Origin: Lycium barbarum | Lineage: Eukaryota; Streptophyta; Magnoliopsida; Solanales; Solanaceae | Reading direction: 5' to 3' | Assembly (NCBI RefSeq): GCF_019175385.1 | Contig: NC_083339.1 | Coordinates: 76,094,307 to 76,158,306, forward strand | Length of the DNA stretch: 64,000 nt | Shown: in pieces, positions 35,301 to 46,765 of the stretch | Position numbering within the stretch: the first letter of the stretch is position 1 | Layout: each line of letters starts with the position of its first letter | Notes under the pieces: generated by a model | Told to the model about the DNA's origin: nothing | The model's database searches: none | What the model saw: the letters and a program-made list of their open reading frames with translations, nothing else | Program-made: the position numbers and the translations under genes

Positions 35301-38300
35301 TTGAAAGAGTCTCATCCTAGGCTTTTCTTAATAGCTACTGATCCGGATGCAACAGTCGCAAACAATAGAGAAGGCAACATTTGGGACTTAAACTTCAGAA
35401 GGAATTTGCAAGATTGGGAGTTAGGTGAGCTCACTAATTTGTACAGTCTGCTAGAAGGTTGCTCAGTAAATCCTCACATCCCAGACAGTCTCAAATGGAA
35501 TGGTTCAAGCAAAGGATCCTACACAGTCAAGGAAGGCTACAGCAGACTTAACATGAGAAATGCTTTAACTGACCATTGGCCTTGGAAACTGGTCTGGAAG
35601 ACTAATCTCCCTCCAAAAGTCAAATGTTTCATTTGGACAGCTCTTCTAAATGGTACTCTCACTCAAGACAATCTCAAGAAGAAGGGTATTCAGATAGCTA
35701 GTAGATGCTTCATGTGCCACCTTACAGATGAGACAGTGAATCACTTGTTCTTACATTGCCCTGTGGCAACAAACATTTGGTCCATGTATTGTGCAGTTTT
35801 TGGTATTAGCTGGTCAACACCACTCACCCTAAAAGAAGCAGTTGCTAGTTGGAGCCTATGGAAAGTGGATAGATCCATCGAGAAAATCTGGCAAATGGTA
35901 CCAGCCTGTATATTTTGGTGTATTTGGATGGAAAGAAACAGCAGGTGTCATGAAGGGATTTCAACTCCTAACTGCTCCCTGAGATCTAAAAGCTTACTGT
36001 ATCTTTTTAGCTGGAGCAATCTTTCCCCTATAAATGATGCAATTTCCCTTTTAGATTTCATTAGTTCCCTCTCAATGGCTTAACAGCCTTGATTTTTGCT
36101 ATAGGTTTTAACTCCCAGATCTTACTTTTTTTTTTTTTTTTTTTGTGTTCGGGAGTTATCACCTACTTTTTTCTCTGTAACTTTCTTGCATCTACTTGAT
36201 GCTTTTCAATACAACCACTTACTTCATCAAAAAAAAAAAAAACATATGGACGCTTATCTTATAATCTATGATATTGACGGAAGATGATACCACCTTGCAT
36301 TTTTCTTGGGCAGTTTGGAAGGACAAAAATAGCCAATGTTTTGAAGACCGAAACTCCGCTGTTTTTTTGCTAAATCTGATATAGAAGGGTAGTCACAAAT
36401 ATGAAGGAGAAAAAGAAGTCAAGGAAATTGGGTTTTTTCCAGACTCCACAAAAAAATCTATAAGATTAACTAAAAAAGACAATAACTAGTAACTTACGAG
36501 CTCCGAAATAAGTTCTGCACTTTGTACAGGTAAATTGTATGAGCACAACAAAAGAATCAGTGTCTAAAATAATCGAAGTATAGCTCCCCTTCTCTAATTT
36601 AAAGTAATGGTTATTGTAACAAAAACTAATCAAGAAAATCAGTATATCTGCGGAAAATATACTTCCGTTCAGTAGGTATACAAAAAGCTCACTGTTTAAA
36701 GCAAGAACCTAGTACCAACAAAGAAAATGAGACTTATGTGCCAAGATATAAGATCTGGAAACTACATAACTAAAAAAATGCATAGTTGTGCACTGGAATC
36801 TATATCCAATCGCCACAAGTGTGTAACAACTAACAACTAACAACTAACAGCCAACAGCATCTGTCATTTTCATAGTTAGTTTTTCTATCTTTTTTTGGAG
36901 GCAGAAAAACTTCACAACATCATACCCAGTGTGATCCCACAAGTGTACGCAGACCTTACCCCTACCTTTGCAGGGTAGAGGGACTGTTTCCGATATACCC
37001 TCAGCTAAAGACAGAAAAACTTCACAACCATGATATATAAAGCTACTCTAACATTTTTTCTAAATTAATCATCAACAGGTTGCTGCCCATCTCAAGCTAT
37101 TGTAAAGTCCTGAATGAATCAAGAGGTAAACCTGAGTAGCATTAGCAGTTGCAACATTCACTGAGTAGCCGGCTGGAGCAAACCATTCGTTTTTCAGATC
37201 TCTAGAGGTAGAACTGATCAATCTAACAGAATTTGAAGTAACCTGCAAGGCAATTTATGCGCAATATAGATATTATTAAAATAGATTTCAGCCAGAAATA
37301 TAAAGGAGATTGCTGCAGATGGTTAAAGACAATATTATAACCTAAGCAATCAGTGTACAATCATTACTCACTAGTCTACCAAAGTAATACAGAGAGAGAG
37401 AGAGAAAGAGAGAGAGAGATAATGTCAGATTCTGGGTTCTCAATTTTTTTATTAAATGTAAGAAGCCGAATAGGGACATAATAGCAGTAACAAGGCAGTA
37501 ACAGTGATTGACAATCTCAAATATGACCGCGCAAAACCAATTATATTTGTTCCAGCAAAGACTCTCTGTCTCTCTCTCATCCAACAAAAGCACATAATAG
37601 TAAAATAAGATGCCTTACAACTTAATAAAGATGTAAAAGATGATACATATAAAGATGTATGATACATATATGAACTTCGACAAAATTTAGCCACACAAGC
37701 TGGCAACTAATCTAACAAAAGTGCAACCAGTGGTAGGACAAGTCATGCTGCCCACTGTCAGTGTGAAAGAGCCGACCTTCTTATTTATTTAAGTTCCTTC
37801 CTTCCAATTCTGTCATACCAAGTCGATTAAGCTCTTAAAACAGCTTGCCAATCCTTCTCATTTGGCAGAATCTTTCATCAGTAGTAGCGAATAGCTGATT
37901 ATTCCATATTGTCCTCATCCAGCCAGTGGGAGAAAGTCAAGGAAATTGATAGAATGAAAAAATCTAGGTCTAGTTATGCCTCAAATTCTATTCTCTAAAA
38001 ATTACATTGTTCAGAATGGCATACACTTAACACACAAATTTCTAGCTGATAGACTGACAGATAAAAATACTTCTTACACTCAGAAAATGGTCTAACCAAC
38101 ACAGGGCATACCTGTACAAGCTGGTTGTATACAGCATCATGACAAAACAAGGTCTGTACTTGAGAATCGAAGCCTTCTATCTCAGTTTCTTCCAGCTCAT
38201 CCTCAAGGTTCATAGCCAAAACGCGTGTCTCACTAATAAAGCTAACAACCAAGAATGTGTCATACAGATCATCAGTAGCTGATCTAAGAGACCACATTCC

Positions 38301-41300
38301 TTTGATCCCTTGTAGTTCCACAGACGCCTACAAGAGCATGGCATACAGATAAAGTTATTGTAGCAATATGAATACATAATAAGAATTCACTCAAAAATAA
38401 TATAGATGACAAGACCTGTTCATTTATGCCAATTCCATTTCGAACAATACGAAGCGATCCATCCTTATAGGCTCCAGAGCAAGTCACAACTTGACCTTGA
38501 CCTTGCCTCTCCAGGTCAACAACACAGAAGTCCACAATTGGTCCCAAATTGACATATCTCTCTAGAACATCCACATAAGAACCTTTGGTGTCGGGCTGGA
38601 GATTGAGCTTCACGAGCTGAACGTGAATTGAAAATATTAGCAAAACTATGAAACATGAAACATGTAATATGAAGCACCAAAGGGAATAGGCAACCGAAAT
38701 TTTAAAACCTCAAAGTCCAATGAATCAAAGCATGCTATAGGAGTTTTTTTTGTTTTTTTTTTTTGAGATGGTAACAAAGGCTGCTATAGGAGAATTACGA
38801 TAAGGGAGCTCTAAAAACCAGTTTATTCCACCAAGATGCACTCACATAGCTAACCAAAGACTCATAACAATTTAATTAAAAATTGGAATGAAAATAATAC
38901 AGCGGCAGACAAAATTCCTATTAGTCAGATCAAGTTATAAATAATCTTCTCATCAACAAATATCTATTAAAACTATTCTGACCTCTTAGCAAAAATCTCT
39001 CCAACTTTATGGTGTTACGTAAACATGAAAGCACAACAAGTGGACCAAAGATAATAAAGAAATACACCGAACCATTTGGTTCAGTAAATAAGGTAATACT
39101 ACAACTTTCACATCACAATGTATTTGAGCCAGTTAATTGTGAGCAAAATGCTTCATAAAAATCAAGAGTAATATGAAACCTATAAGCAAGTTAATTTTTT
39201 AATACCCCTCCATCTAATGAGAGGAATTTAACATTCCTATTATAGTTTTATTTTCGAGATTAAACATTCCGATTACAGAAAAATCAGATATATTTCTATC
39301 AGCATATTCTACATGCCAATTGGTAATCAAGGATGTCATATTTAACCTCAGATTAGTGGTAAATCATTATACATGGAAACTTGGCGAAAAATAAAGCACC
39401 AATGGAAGGAAATTATTTCAAAAGATCTACGATCTTTAAATCTCATAGATTCCGTGAAAAGACGGTCACAATGGAAGAAAAATGTCAATATACGTGATAT
39501 CGACTAGTCGGGATTAAGGCTTATTGTCGGTACAGTCACGTTTGTCCAATCTTTGCTAGGAGCAGTTTTAATCATGTCGGGGGAGTCCCATGCTAGTAGA
39601 AATTTAGAGAGCATCTAGGGTTAAAAGGACCTAATCATTTAATGTTGGAAAGCGATGCGCATAAATTGAACAAAATGGACAGTGATGACTTAGGTAACCG
39701 ACCCCATCTAGCTTAGGATCTAGGGTTAGTAGTAGTTGTGTGATACCTATCTCACTGAGAATCACAATTATAATGCAATTCAGAGAATACATTTATAGCA
39801 AAAGGTACATATTCCTTTTCAAACCACAAGATGCAACAGGCTGGCACTTAGGTATCAATTAGCTTAAAATTTTAAACCAACAGTTTAAAGTACCTGTGAA
39901 TCTCCGTAGCTTGACCCAATGAAGACAAAAGCATTGTCTAGGTATGATATGGTTGATGCAATTGAAGTTTCTCCCAGTAGCTCAATTTTGAGTCCGCTAA
40001 CTCTGGAAAAAAACAGATTAATAATCCACATTAAACATCTTAATTCCAGCAACTAGGCAAAGGTACAAGAGAGCATTTCATTCCCAGCAACTCAGCAAAG
40101 GTGGAAATAACATAGTCCAGAAAATACTGACATACTTCTCCTTTTCATGAGTGATTACAAGTAGGTGAAGAAGTCCATTATGATCCCCAAGCAAATATCG
40201 AGAACCATCAGCATCAACCCGCCCATATGCTCTTGTGATAGACTTGAAACAACAAAAAAGCATTTGTAAGATAATATCTCATTCATGTATTTAATTAACA
40301 GCATATTCAATAACATTAATTAAAGCTTTTTAAAGGCTTATTCAAGTCGAAGAGGCTGGTGGGGTTGGTTGTACAAGAATACTAAGAACTTTAGTAAGTT
40401 GTACATGTGCTTACAGGTCTAATTGGGATAGCCTTAAAAGCTGAAGCGCTGCAATAAACGATGGTTTCTTCTCCAATAATCAGTACACCACACAGTGGCG
40501 GAGGTACTGGTATTAGCAAAGAAGCTCCATTATCGAGATTATTCTGAGCCCATGGCCCTTCAATAAAATCTTTATCCTTCAAGGACACCTCATATGTTTT
40601 GACATGTCGGGCATCCTTGTTATCCTGCCAATCAAATATAAAAGGTCCAGAACTAGCATCAGAATGAAGTAATTTAAACACAAAAAGAAGACACCATGGC
40701 AGTTGGTGCAAATGAATCCCTCTGGTCTGATCAGACACCCTCCCCCTCCATATATTTTTTAAAAAAAGAGGTGCACAATGTCATTCTATAACCAAGTGCT
40801 AACAACAGATCCAAGAATGTAAGGCGCCAATCAAATTCCCTATAACGAAATGAACAATTTTTTTAACCATAATTAGAAAAAAAATAAAAATGGTTAATTA
40901 CACATTACGGCTACATCAATTTAAAATAACAGACCTGATATAGAACAACAATCGTAGGCTTTGGGCAACCATACAAGAATTTAATATCCAAAACTTGAAG
41001 CTCCTCAAGCCTGAAAAAAACCACAAAATAATGAACTATCAGTCAAAGAAGAATAGCTCCCATGAATAACATGAGATCCCTGGTGAAACAGATTCAGACC
41101 TATTCAGCAATCCCTCCTACATAAAGTGTAGGATACACTTGTTAGGAGCATAATTCAGATAAACAATCACTACCAAGAGACATGTAGGTAGGTTGAAACA
41201 CAAATGAGGTCAACATCATGTGTAATACAGCCCTGCCCAAGACCAAACCATAGGAAATGATACAATCTAGAAAGAATTTCACTTTCTTAGTGTTAAAGAA

Positions 41301-44300
41301 AGAGAACACGAAGTGCAGCAATAAATATCCAAAAAAAAAAAAAATAGTTCACTAATCCTTGTAAGTTTTCATCTACATCATCAAGTTAATAAGGTTACAG
41401 AAAAAAAATGAAAACAAATGAATTTGGAATGCCAGCACATGCTGGAAGGAAGATCGCTATGAATTGATCTGTTAAAAGACAATGAACAATTTGATCTCTA
41501 CAAGTTGACTTGCTGAGGTCATGACCTGGAATATTTTTCGATACCTATGATTTTCAGGCAAACTCGCACTCACCTTGACTATTCCACCCGATACCTACTA
41601 CTTCCCACCAAAGTAAACTGGCTCACTGGCTAGAGAATATTTAGCAACAAACAGAGGGCGTTACTTAATTCTAAGAGAAAATTGCAGATAAGTTAATTTT
41701 CACAATCTTGTAAAGATATATCCAAGGTTACCTGATGTTAAAAGCTTCCTTCAGTTGGCCTTTGTTATCAAATGGAATAACCTGGTGAAAATGAAGTCCA
41801 TGTGAATCTTTGCAAACATAAAAATGCCACCACGAAGGCTAATTCAGTAAACATTACACCTATGAAACGAAGACCAAGAAGCCAATTTTTTTAGCGTTGT
41901 AAGATGGTACCTTAAATAGCCCATCATAAAGATGCAGCCCAATCAATCTGCAGTCTGGATCAATTATACCAATCTACCAAAAGAGGAAAAACGGGTAAGC
42001 AGCAAACATAAAATAGGGTATTGAACACAATACAGAATCTCATTGACCAAATGAGAAATCAAAAAGAACATAGTATCAGTTTATTCCTCTAAATTACAAT
42101 AAAATCTAAATCTCGAAAAATAATACCTGACCATTATCCGTGGGACGGCCTATTCGATCTGAGACATCTCCCATTGCTCTACATATGAGAACACCAAAAG
42201 AGGGGAAGTTTTGAGTTTGAAAAACAAAATTTGTCTGCCGACTACAAAAGATATGGAGCGCAGCAAATGATAGAGGCAAACATTCCGCTAGGAGTAATGA
42301 AAAGAAAATAAAATAAAAGAAAACCTTCAGCAACTAGCAAAAACATAAGACACATAAAGGCTAGACCAACTCCTATTTGATTTGCTAGAAGGTTTTGTGA
42401 ATAAACAATGACAATTTCTTGGCTAACTTTTGAGGGAGTTTTTGCAGAGACCAAACTAACTGTCAAGGCTTCTATAAAATAGCTATAAAGATGAAGTACA
42501 CTGCCCCAGGATTCATGCATGTACATGTACAGTACAACTACGCCTCAGTCCCAAACAAGTTGGGACTAATCTTTTTTTTTTCTTTGATAAGTAGGAGGAT
42601 ATAGTTCTATATACACATGCTTTAAACCTGAAACCAGAAATCTAACTGCAATGGATTGTCTTTTTTATTTTTATGAGAAAAGAAACTTTTACATAAAAAT
42701 TAGGCATTGTAACCCACCAGGAAGAAATGCAGTTTTGCAGACTGACCTTGTGATAACTTCAGATGCCTCAGCATCCCATTGAAGGACACAGAATTTATAT
42801 CGCTCCGTTGCGACAAAGAGGAGATCTTGTGTTTCACCCTGCCAGGATACCCAGGGAACACGAAAAACTAAAAACTGACATATGGCTAAAAGAAAATATT
42901 TTCTTCTGTCCAGTATATTTTGAAGGATAAAAATGAGCTACAGAATGAAAAGATGTCAACTCACATGGGGACGGAAAAGCTCGAGTGTCGCGATCCTCCC
43001 ATATATTGGCACATCTAACATTGGCTGCAGACAAATGCACTAAACTGCACTCATACTTTGTAATATTCTAGAACCGCAAAACACTTATTATCTTAATCAA
43101 GATTGGGACAATGAAGAATAAGAGTTACTAATTGTTACATTTAACAGAAGAAAGAAAAGAAATATAACAGGGACAACAAAATACCGGTGATTTAAAAGAG
43201 TGTTAAAAGAGCAAGGGAAGAACAAAAAGAAATTATAAAATAAAAGGCTAAGGACTTCAGGCTATTGGAAATAAGGAACATTAGTAAATAAATAACAAAT
43301 TACCTAAATACCGAGTTTTCTACTATGACAGAATTAAAACTAATATAAAATCTAGAACATGGTATCATGTAGTTGCACTAATTGATGTGATTCTTTGAGT
43401 TAACAAGAAATCAACCGACCAACATCAAAATCTTGATGCGGAAACAATGATAGATGGCCTGATTACAAGAAATGAACATATCTCGAGTTGTAGAACTAAG
43501 AATCAAGTGATCCAAAAAAATGAAAGATGAGATTCTGCATTACGAAATTTACTTATTCAAAACAAGCAAGTACCAACCTAAAACAACTTAAAACGTGGTC
43601 CGAATCTGAAGTCAAAATGGGCAAACTTGCAAATGGGTGGGTGTTCTTCAGAAGATTATCAAGTACTAAGTTTCAAAATCATCATTTGTGATCAATTAAC
43701 ACAATGAAGAAGCACCACACAAAATTGAGAATAAGATAAAAACTGTCACCACCTTACTTGGAACAAAGGCTAGGATAAAAAAGAAGAAACGGAGCAAAAT
43801 TGCAAATAGTTGTTGTAGCAAAATACATGAATTTTGAATACACGTGGCATGAGAATCATATATCTGCCTTCGGTCTCTTATTTGAAATCACATTCCGATG
43901 CTAAAATGAAAGTAAAATCTATGTTCTACACAAAATTAAATTAGAAACCTACCAAGAAAAGGAAATAAGAAGTCCCTTCTCGGAAAGAAACAAGAAACCA
44001 ACTTAGAGCAAGAAAAAAGTTATATATTTGGAAGAAACAAGAAACATGTCCTATTCTCGAAAAGAATCTACAAACTTGGGCTTCTTGGTCCAATGATGTG
44101 ATGTTTTGATCATAGACTTATTTCGTGAGTTTTTAAACTCTTTTTTCCTCAATCTTAATGTCAAATTGTTTCATAGTCTTGTACCTTGTGTACTTAAGCA
44201 AGTGTCATATTTTCTAACTTCATATGAGACACAGCACGTGAAGGCGTCACCGAGGGTATGTTCTCCACAACACCTACACTTCCCTATATTGAGCATGTTT

Positions 44301-46626
44301 CCATCTCACTTTAAATATGACGTTGCACAAAATTCTTTAATAATAGTTCTCCCTGCTCCGCATCAATAAGGCAACGTGATGGTGTCAATCCTCCAACCAT
44401 ATCAATTCCTCTTGGATACCTTATTATGCAATTACTAGTCTACAAAAAGCCCGCAACTCATTGTTGAATCCCCTTAGCCATTTTTAGTAAGAGTGTTCTG
44501 TTGAAGACCCTGGAATCCTTCACACCGAGGCCTTCATACTTCATTGCGGATGTGACCAATTTCCAATTTTCTAGGTGAAACTATTTTATCTCATCCTTAG
44601 TATCACACAAAAGTTGTGTTTAAAACCAATTTTTGGAGACAGCTGGTGCATCCATTGACATGTGAGACATCGAAATTAGAAACATGCTCTTGATTAATAC
44701 CTCCTTGCTTCCTTTGGACAAATATCTTTATTGTCATCACAACCTTTTCTCCGCTTTTTCAACACAGATTTAATACTGAGCAATCTTTACATGACACTCC
44801 TAGCAGCAACCTAGGTAAGTCATAAGAGATGTCCCCACCTTATAATTGACCCTTGTGCTAGAAAACCATATCAAACAAATAATTGTCATAAAGGATATGT
44901 ACAAAGAAGTCTCAAGTATGACAACCACAAAAGAGATACACAGAGTTACCTATAACCGCGAGGCTACACTAGAAATTTGTCTTGAGAGTACATTAATACC
45001 CTATGAATGTTCTAACAAAATATTTACAAAAAGAAACTCCAAGGTCAATCGTATGATGTGGTATTAATTGACAACACTGCTGATATCATCAATCAAAACT
45101 TGGAATTATGGAGGCACCCAAGATAGAAGCAGACACCGAAAGTTTAGCCTCAACAAGATGGACGGTTGTGTGATGACGCTGGACATTGTAGTACCGAAAT
45201 GCGGATATTTGAATATTTAAGTTCAATCTTTGAAGAGAATTGTATGATAAATGAAGATGTAATAATATAGAACTAAATAGGATGACAATGGAGGAGCGCG
45301 GAGTATTAAGCAATAAAAGATACCTAACATAGAGAAAGACAAGTTTTATAAAATAGTTCAAGGACAAGTAATATCATATAGATGTGTGGTCACACAAAAT
45401 TTGTCGGGATAAAAACAATCACTTCTGCAAGAGGATGAAACAACACAAAAGAGTCGCGTAAGATACTTTAGCCATGTCCTATAATGTACCTTATCATGCA
45501 ATTTCTAGAATTATTCTCTTTTTTTTTTTTTTTTTGGCAAAGTGCAAGTTCTAGAATTATTCTCAACTCAAAAGGCACACGTATTTACCATGTCGATTTT
45601 GACTAGAATAGATATTAAATGGAGAGGGACATCCAATCATGCAACCTGAAGGCATATAATTTGGGTTTAAGCATTCAATTAGGCTAATAGCAATTCACCT
45701 TTTCAAATTTAGATTATCCAAAAGCACTTAAAGGTATGGCGTAGTGGTCATTGATGTGACTTGAAAACAACAAGGTATCAGGTTCAAACGCAGGTAAAAA
45801 CATTAGGTGATTTCTTCCCATCAGTCAAGCCTTGCTGGACAGAGTTATCCTTATACTGGTGGAGGTAGCAAGTATCCCATGGTAGTCTAGGTTCGCGCAA
45901 GCTAGCTCGGACACCACGCTTATTAAAAAAAAAAAATGATCCAAAGTTTATTTATTCCCCGATTAAAATAGGGGATAGCTGATTTCTTTTACAGTTGTTA
46001 ACAACTATTGATATCATTTTTCTATGAGAACTGATGATCTCATTCATTCTACTTTCTTTTCCCAAACCAAAAGCGAATAGATTTAACGTCCCATTACAAG
46101 CTCGCTAAGCTTCTATTAAAAATAGATATCAGAATTGGACAAAATTGTGCGCAAAATATGCGTAATTGCTTCAAAAACTTAGAGACATGTCAGGCAAATA
46201 AAGAAGGAAAACTTGTTCACCTGTAAACCTTGGGGAGTGAGTAAATGAACCTCGATTCGAGTACATTTCCTAATAAAAATCAAAAGGTAAACATTTAGTA
46301 ACCAATTTTCACAGGAAAAAATCAATAATTAAAGACAAGAATACTCTGCAGGAGTAATTATCAAAGCCGACAATAACTATGGATTGTAGAAATCAAAAAT
46401 AAGGAATGCAAAATTACTGCTCCAGTTATGGGAAAAATCAGGAAAACCCCAACAATATTAGGTGTAGGAAACAAGTAAAGGAAATTAAAGTTGATTGGAG
46501 AGAGAGGGAAGGAAGGGCATACGCAATGATAAGATTGAGCTCTTGAGGAGCGGTGAAATTGCCAACACAGGAATGTGTAACGTTCGTTGGCTTGTGTGCC
46601 GTAACCACATAGTTCCATACACTCAT
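21059..46626 (-). CDS. DDB1: DDB1, damage-specific DNA-binding protein 1 (CUL4 E3 ligase adaptor), 19 exons
   Basis: Coding exons (minus strand): 46523-46626, 46221-46269, 42965-43024, 42747-42838, 42127-42178, 41911-41973, 41732-41781, 40935-41010, 40415-40624, 40136-40242, 39894-40002, 38416-38616, 38112-38327, 37132-37242, 26029-26304, 23669-23943, 22650-23001, 21790-22077, 21059-21640. All inner borders are GT/AG. The exons sum to 3273 nt, giving 1090 residues plus TAG. Recognised family sequence includes [20 protein letters not shown] at the start, [40 protein letters not shown], and [15 protein letters not shown] at the end. Known role of the family: three WD40-type beta-propellers (BPA, BPB, BPC) plus a helical C-terminus; BPB binds CUL4 and BPA/BPC hold DCAF receptors such as DDB2, DET1 and COP1-SPA, in UV repair and light signalling in the nucleus. 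In tomato the hp-1 locus encodes it. The frame is intact despite retroelements in the introns. Intron 14 falls exactly between codons 500 and 501. Confidence 0.96.
22321..22350. repeat. Single Stowaway-like terminus (CTCCCTCCGTCCG) in DDB1 intron 17
   Basis: Matches one terminal inverted repeat of plant Stowaway MITEs; I do not see the opposite terminus, so it is a fragment or chance match. Confidence 0.35.
23266..23626. mobile_element. hAT-like MITE in DDB1 intron 16
   Basis: Termini GGCCTGTTCGGTATGAAGGAAAA and, reverse-complemented, GGTGTGTTTGGTATGGAGGAAAA form imperfect ~23-bp inverted repeats, about 360 bp apart. The ORFs inside are translations of the repeat. A clear 8-bp target duplication was not seen, so the hAT assignment is tentative. 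Confidence 0.6.
24751..24800 (-). repeat. Very short poly(T) insertion with 18-bp flanking duplication (intron 15)
   Basis: AAGAGAGCCTGTTGAACT occurs at 24751-24768 and 24783-24800, separated by 14 nt (T8 plus GAGGTA). Confidence 0.6.
24948..24968. repeat. poly(G) tract
   Basis: G homopolymer in DDB1 intron 15; length may be sequencing- or assembly-sensitive. Confidence 0.9.
25856..25892. repeat. poly(C)/poly(A) tract
   Basis: C20 followed by A17 in DDB1 intron 15, about 140 nt from exon 15. Confidence 0.9.
26540..26788. mobile_element. Stowaway-type MITE 1
   Basis: CTCCCTCCGTTTCAATTTG at the left; TTGAAACCAAAGGGAG followed by TA at the right; ~250 bp. One terminus is degenerate and the left TA is lost. 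Confidence 0.75.
27143..27392. mobile_element. Stowaway-type MITE 2 (TSD TA)
   Basis: Left CTCCCTCCGTTTCAATTGG, right ATTGAAACGGAGGGGG, 250 bp, flanked by TA at 27141-27142 and 27393-27394. Confidence 0.85.
27689..29597 (+). pseudogene. LINE ORF1 (DUF4283-type nucleic-acid-binding protein), frameshifted
   Basis: ATG at 27689 opens [16 protein letters not shown], and this frame continues to about 28010 ([20 protein letters not shown]). The homology then moves to another frame ([21 protein letters not shown] onward) that runs to 29597. The slip lies at a G-rich run near 28005-28020. The second frame has the DUF4283 pattern: [74 protein letters not shown]. No CCHC knuckle is visible. The TGA overlaps the ORF2 ATG (ATGA at 29594-29597), suggesting stop-restart translation in the active ancestor. 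Confidence 0.8.
32206..32223. other. 18-bp perfect palindrome CTACCGAAATTTCGGTAG
   Basis: Shared, with one change, with the LARD-like LTRs at 10524-10541 and ~15370-15387, next to a conserved TATAGGGGA segment. Confidence 0.7.
33304..33360 (+). other. LTR three-hairpin module, copy 5
   Basis: TCAGTAC (33304-33310)/GTACTGA (33318-33324); CCCCC (33325-33329)/GGGGG (33337-33341); CTGCG (33342-33346)/CGCAG (33356-33360). Confidence 0.7.
36894..37012 (-). mobile_element. SINE-like Solanaceae repeat fragment in DDB1 intron 14
   Basis: Contains CATACCCAGTGTGATCCCAC, GTACGCAGACCTTACCCCTACC and GGGACTGTTTCCGATATACC, a string I recognise as a common dispersed Solanaceae SINE-like repeat. Ends were not resolved. 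Confidence 0.55.
37132..46626 (-). CDS. DDB1: DDB1 exons 1-14 (residues 1-500)
   Basis: 1500 nt of coding sequence covering BPA and the first part of BPB by family knowledge. ATG at 46626 is chosen because the next residues match the conserved plant N-terminus ([13 protein letters not shown]); an upstream in-frame ATG (46644) would add six residues and is less likely. Intron phases were checked at each border. Intron 2 (43025-46220) is expanded by repeats; introns 3 and 12 are short (126 and 88 nt). Confidence 0.93.
37391..37422. repeat. (GA)n microsatellite
   Basis: AG-rich simple repeat in DDB1 intron 13. Confidence 0.9.
38733..38792 (-). repeat. Short poly(T) insertion with 11-bp flanking duplication (intron 11)
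   Basis: TGCTATAGGAG at 38733-38743 and 38782-38792 flanks 38 nt (T-rich, then GAGATGGTAACAAAGGC). Confidence 0.6.
42520..42571. repeat. SINE-like fragment (GCCTCAGTCCCAAACAAG)
   Basis: GCCTCAGTCCCAAACAAGTT is a recurrent Solanaceae SINE-like motif. Only ~50 nt are recognisable in DDB1 intron 4. Confidence 0.45.
43383..44091 (-). mobile_element. Diverged LTR relic of the element C family in DDB1 intron 2
   Basis: Begins TGATGTGATTCTTTGAGTTAAC like the element C LTRs (55382, 57541) and stays alignable through CACCACCTTACTTGGAAC, CATGAGAATC and AACTTGGGCTTCTTGG. Many substitutions and small indels show it is old. The last ~100 nt are not recognisable. No internal domain is seen, so it is probably a solo LTR. 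Confidence 0.7.
44370..44790 (-). pseudogene. LINE RT C-terminal relic in DDB1 intron 2
   Basis: Read on minus, interrupted frames give [12 protein letters not shown] and [20 protein letters not shown] followed by RTLLLK, the pattern of a plant L1 RT thumb. Multiple stops; too decayed to place precisely. Confidence 0.45.
45080..45480 (+). pseudogene. RTE-type LINE relic in DDB1 intron 2
   Basis: Plus-strand translation with stops resembles RTE polymerases: NLELWRH near 45092, then QWRSAEY, RERQVL and a MCGHTK segment near 45380. It looks internally deleted. Confidence 0.4.
45503..45564 (-). repeat. Short poly(T) insertion with 16-bp flanking duplication (intron 2)
   Basis: TTCTAGAATTATTCTC at 45503-45518 and 45549-45564 flanks 30 nt (T17 plus GGCAAAGTGCAAG). 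Confidence 0.65.
45730..45936 (+). mobile_element. tRNA-derived SINE (TS/Au-like) in DDB1 intron 2
   Basis: Box A region GGTATGGCGTAGTGGTCA, box B GGTTCAAACGC, then GTGATTTCTTCCCATC, TGGACAGAGTTATCC and a 3' end GCGCAAGCTAGCTCGGACACCACGCTTATT with A12. These are hallmarks of the TS/Au SINEs of Solanaceae. ATCCAAA on both sides is a possible TSD. Confidence 0.85.
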
Positions 46627-46725
46627 CTTTACAAACCCTAACACTTGTTTTTTCTATATATTATTATATGAATATGAATATGAATGTATAGGACAGTCGT
46701 GAGTTGAATCACTAGAAACGAAAGG
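46627..46725 (-). promoter_or_regulatory. Probable DDB1 5' UTR
   Basis: Between the ATG (46626) and the candidate TATA box; the transcription start is not directly visible. Confidence 0.4.
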
Positions 46726-46741
46726 GGGAAAGCCAGACACT

Positions 46742-46765
46742 GCGTTTATTTATATATATAATAAA
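46742..46765 (-). promoter_or_regulatory. Candidate DDB1 TATA box
   Basis: Read on minus: TATATATAAATAAACGC about 120-140 nt upstream of the ATG, within an AT/ATTT simple repeat (46748-46797). Confidence 0.5.

Larger units (their letters stand above)
29594..36083 (+). pseudogene. LINE ORF2 (endonuclease, RT, zf-RVT), broken by a solo LTR and frameshifts
   Basis: 29594-30787: apurinic endonuclease domain ([42 protein letters not shown]). The expected GGDFN reads GGGLN, so a catalytic Asp is lost. A stop follows at 30785-30787, and the homology ([19 protein letters not shown]) continues in another frame to 30957. After the LTR (30963-33864) RT resumes: [56 protein letters not shown], then another frame with [13 protein letters not shown]. 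Frames change near 34385, 34600 and 34770. 34758-36083 encodes the RT thumb and the zf-RVT region ([31 protein letters not shown]). Confidence 0.88.
27409..36242 (+). mobile_element. L1-type LINE, decayed, antisense in DDB1 intron 14
   Basis: Two overlapping reading frames (ORF1, then ORF2 with endonuclease, RT and zf-RVT) and a poly(A) tail (36229-36242). Minus the solo LTR, the body is ~5.9 kb. The 3' end is clear. The 5' end is uncertain: CATAT occurs right after the tail (36243) and at 27403-27407 just beyond MITE 2, a possible but weak TSD. Confidence 0.85.
26305..37131 (-). other. DDB1 intron 14, 10.8 kb, enlarged by nested transposons
   Basis: Bounded by donor GT (below 37132) and acceptor AG (above 26304). 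Contains two Stowaway-type MITEs, a LINE in the opposite orientation, a solo LTR within that LINE, and a SINE-like fragment. The remaining sequence is unremarkable AT-rich intron. Confidence 0.9.

Noticed and set aside
45730..45800. tRNA gene suggested by box A and box B
   Set aside because: It is the head of a SINE: the SINE body and A-tail follow and no cloverleaf anticodon arm is evident.
46361..46618. Alternative frames around DDB1 exon 1
   Set aside because: Out of frame with the conserved [13 protein letters not shown] start; they run into intron 1.
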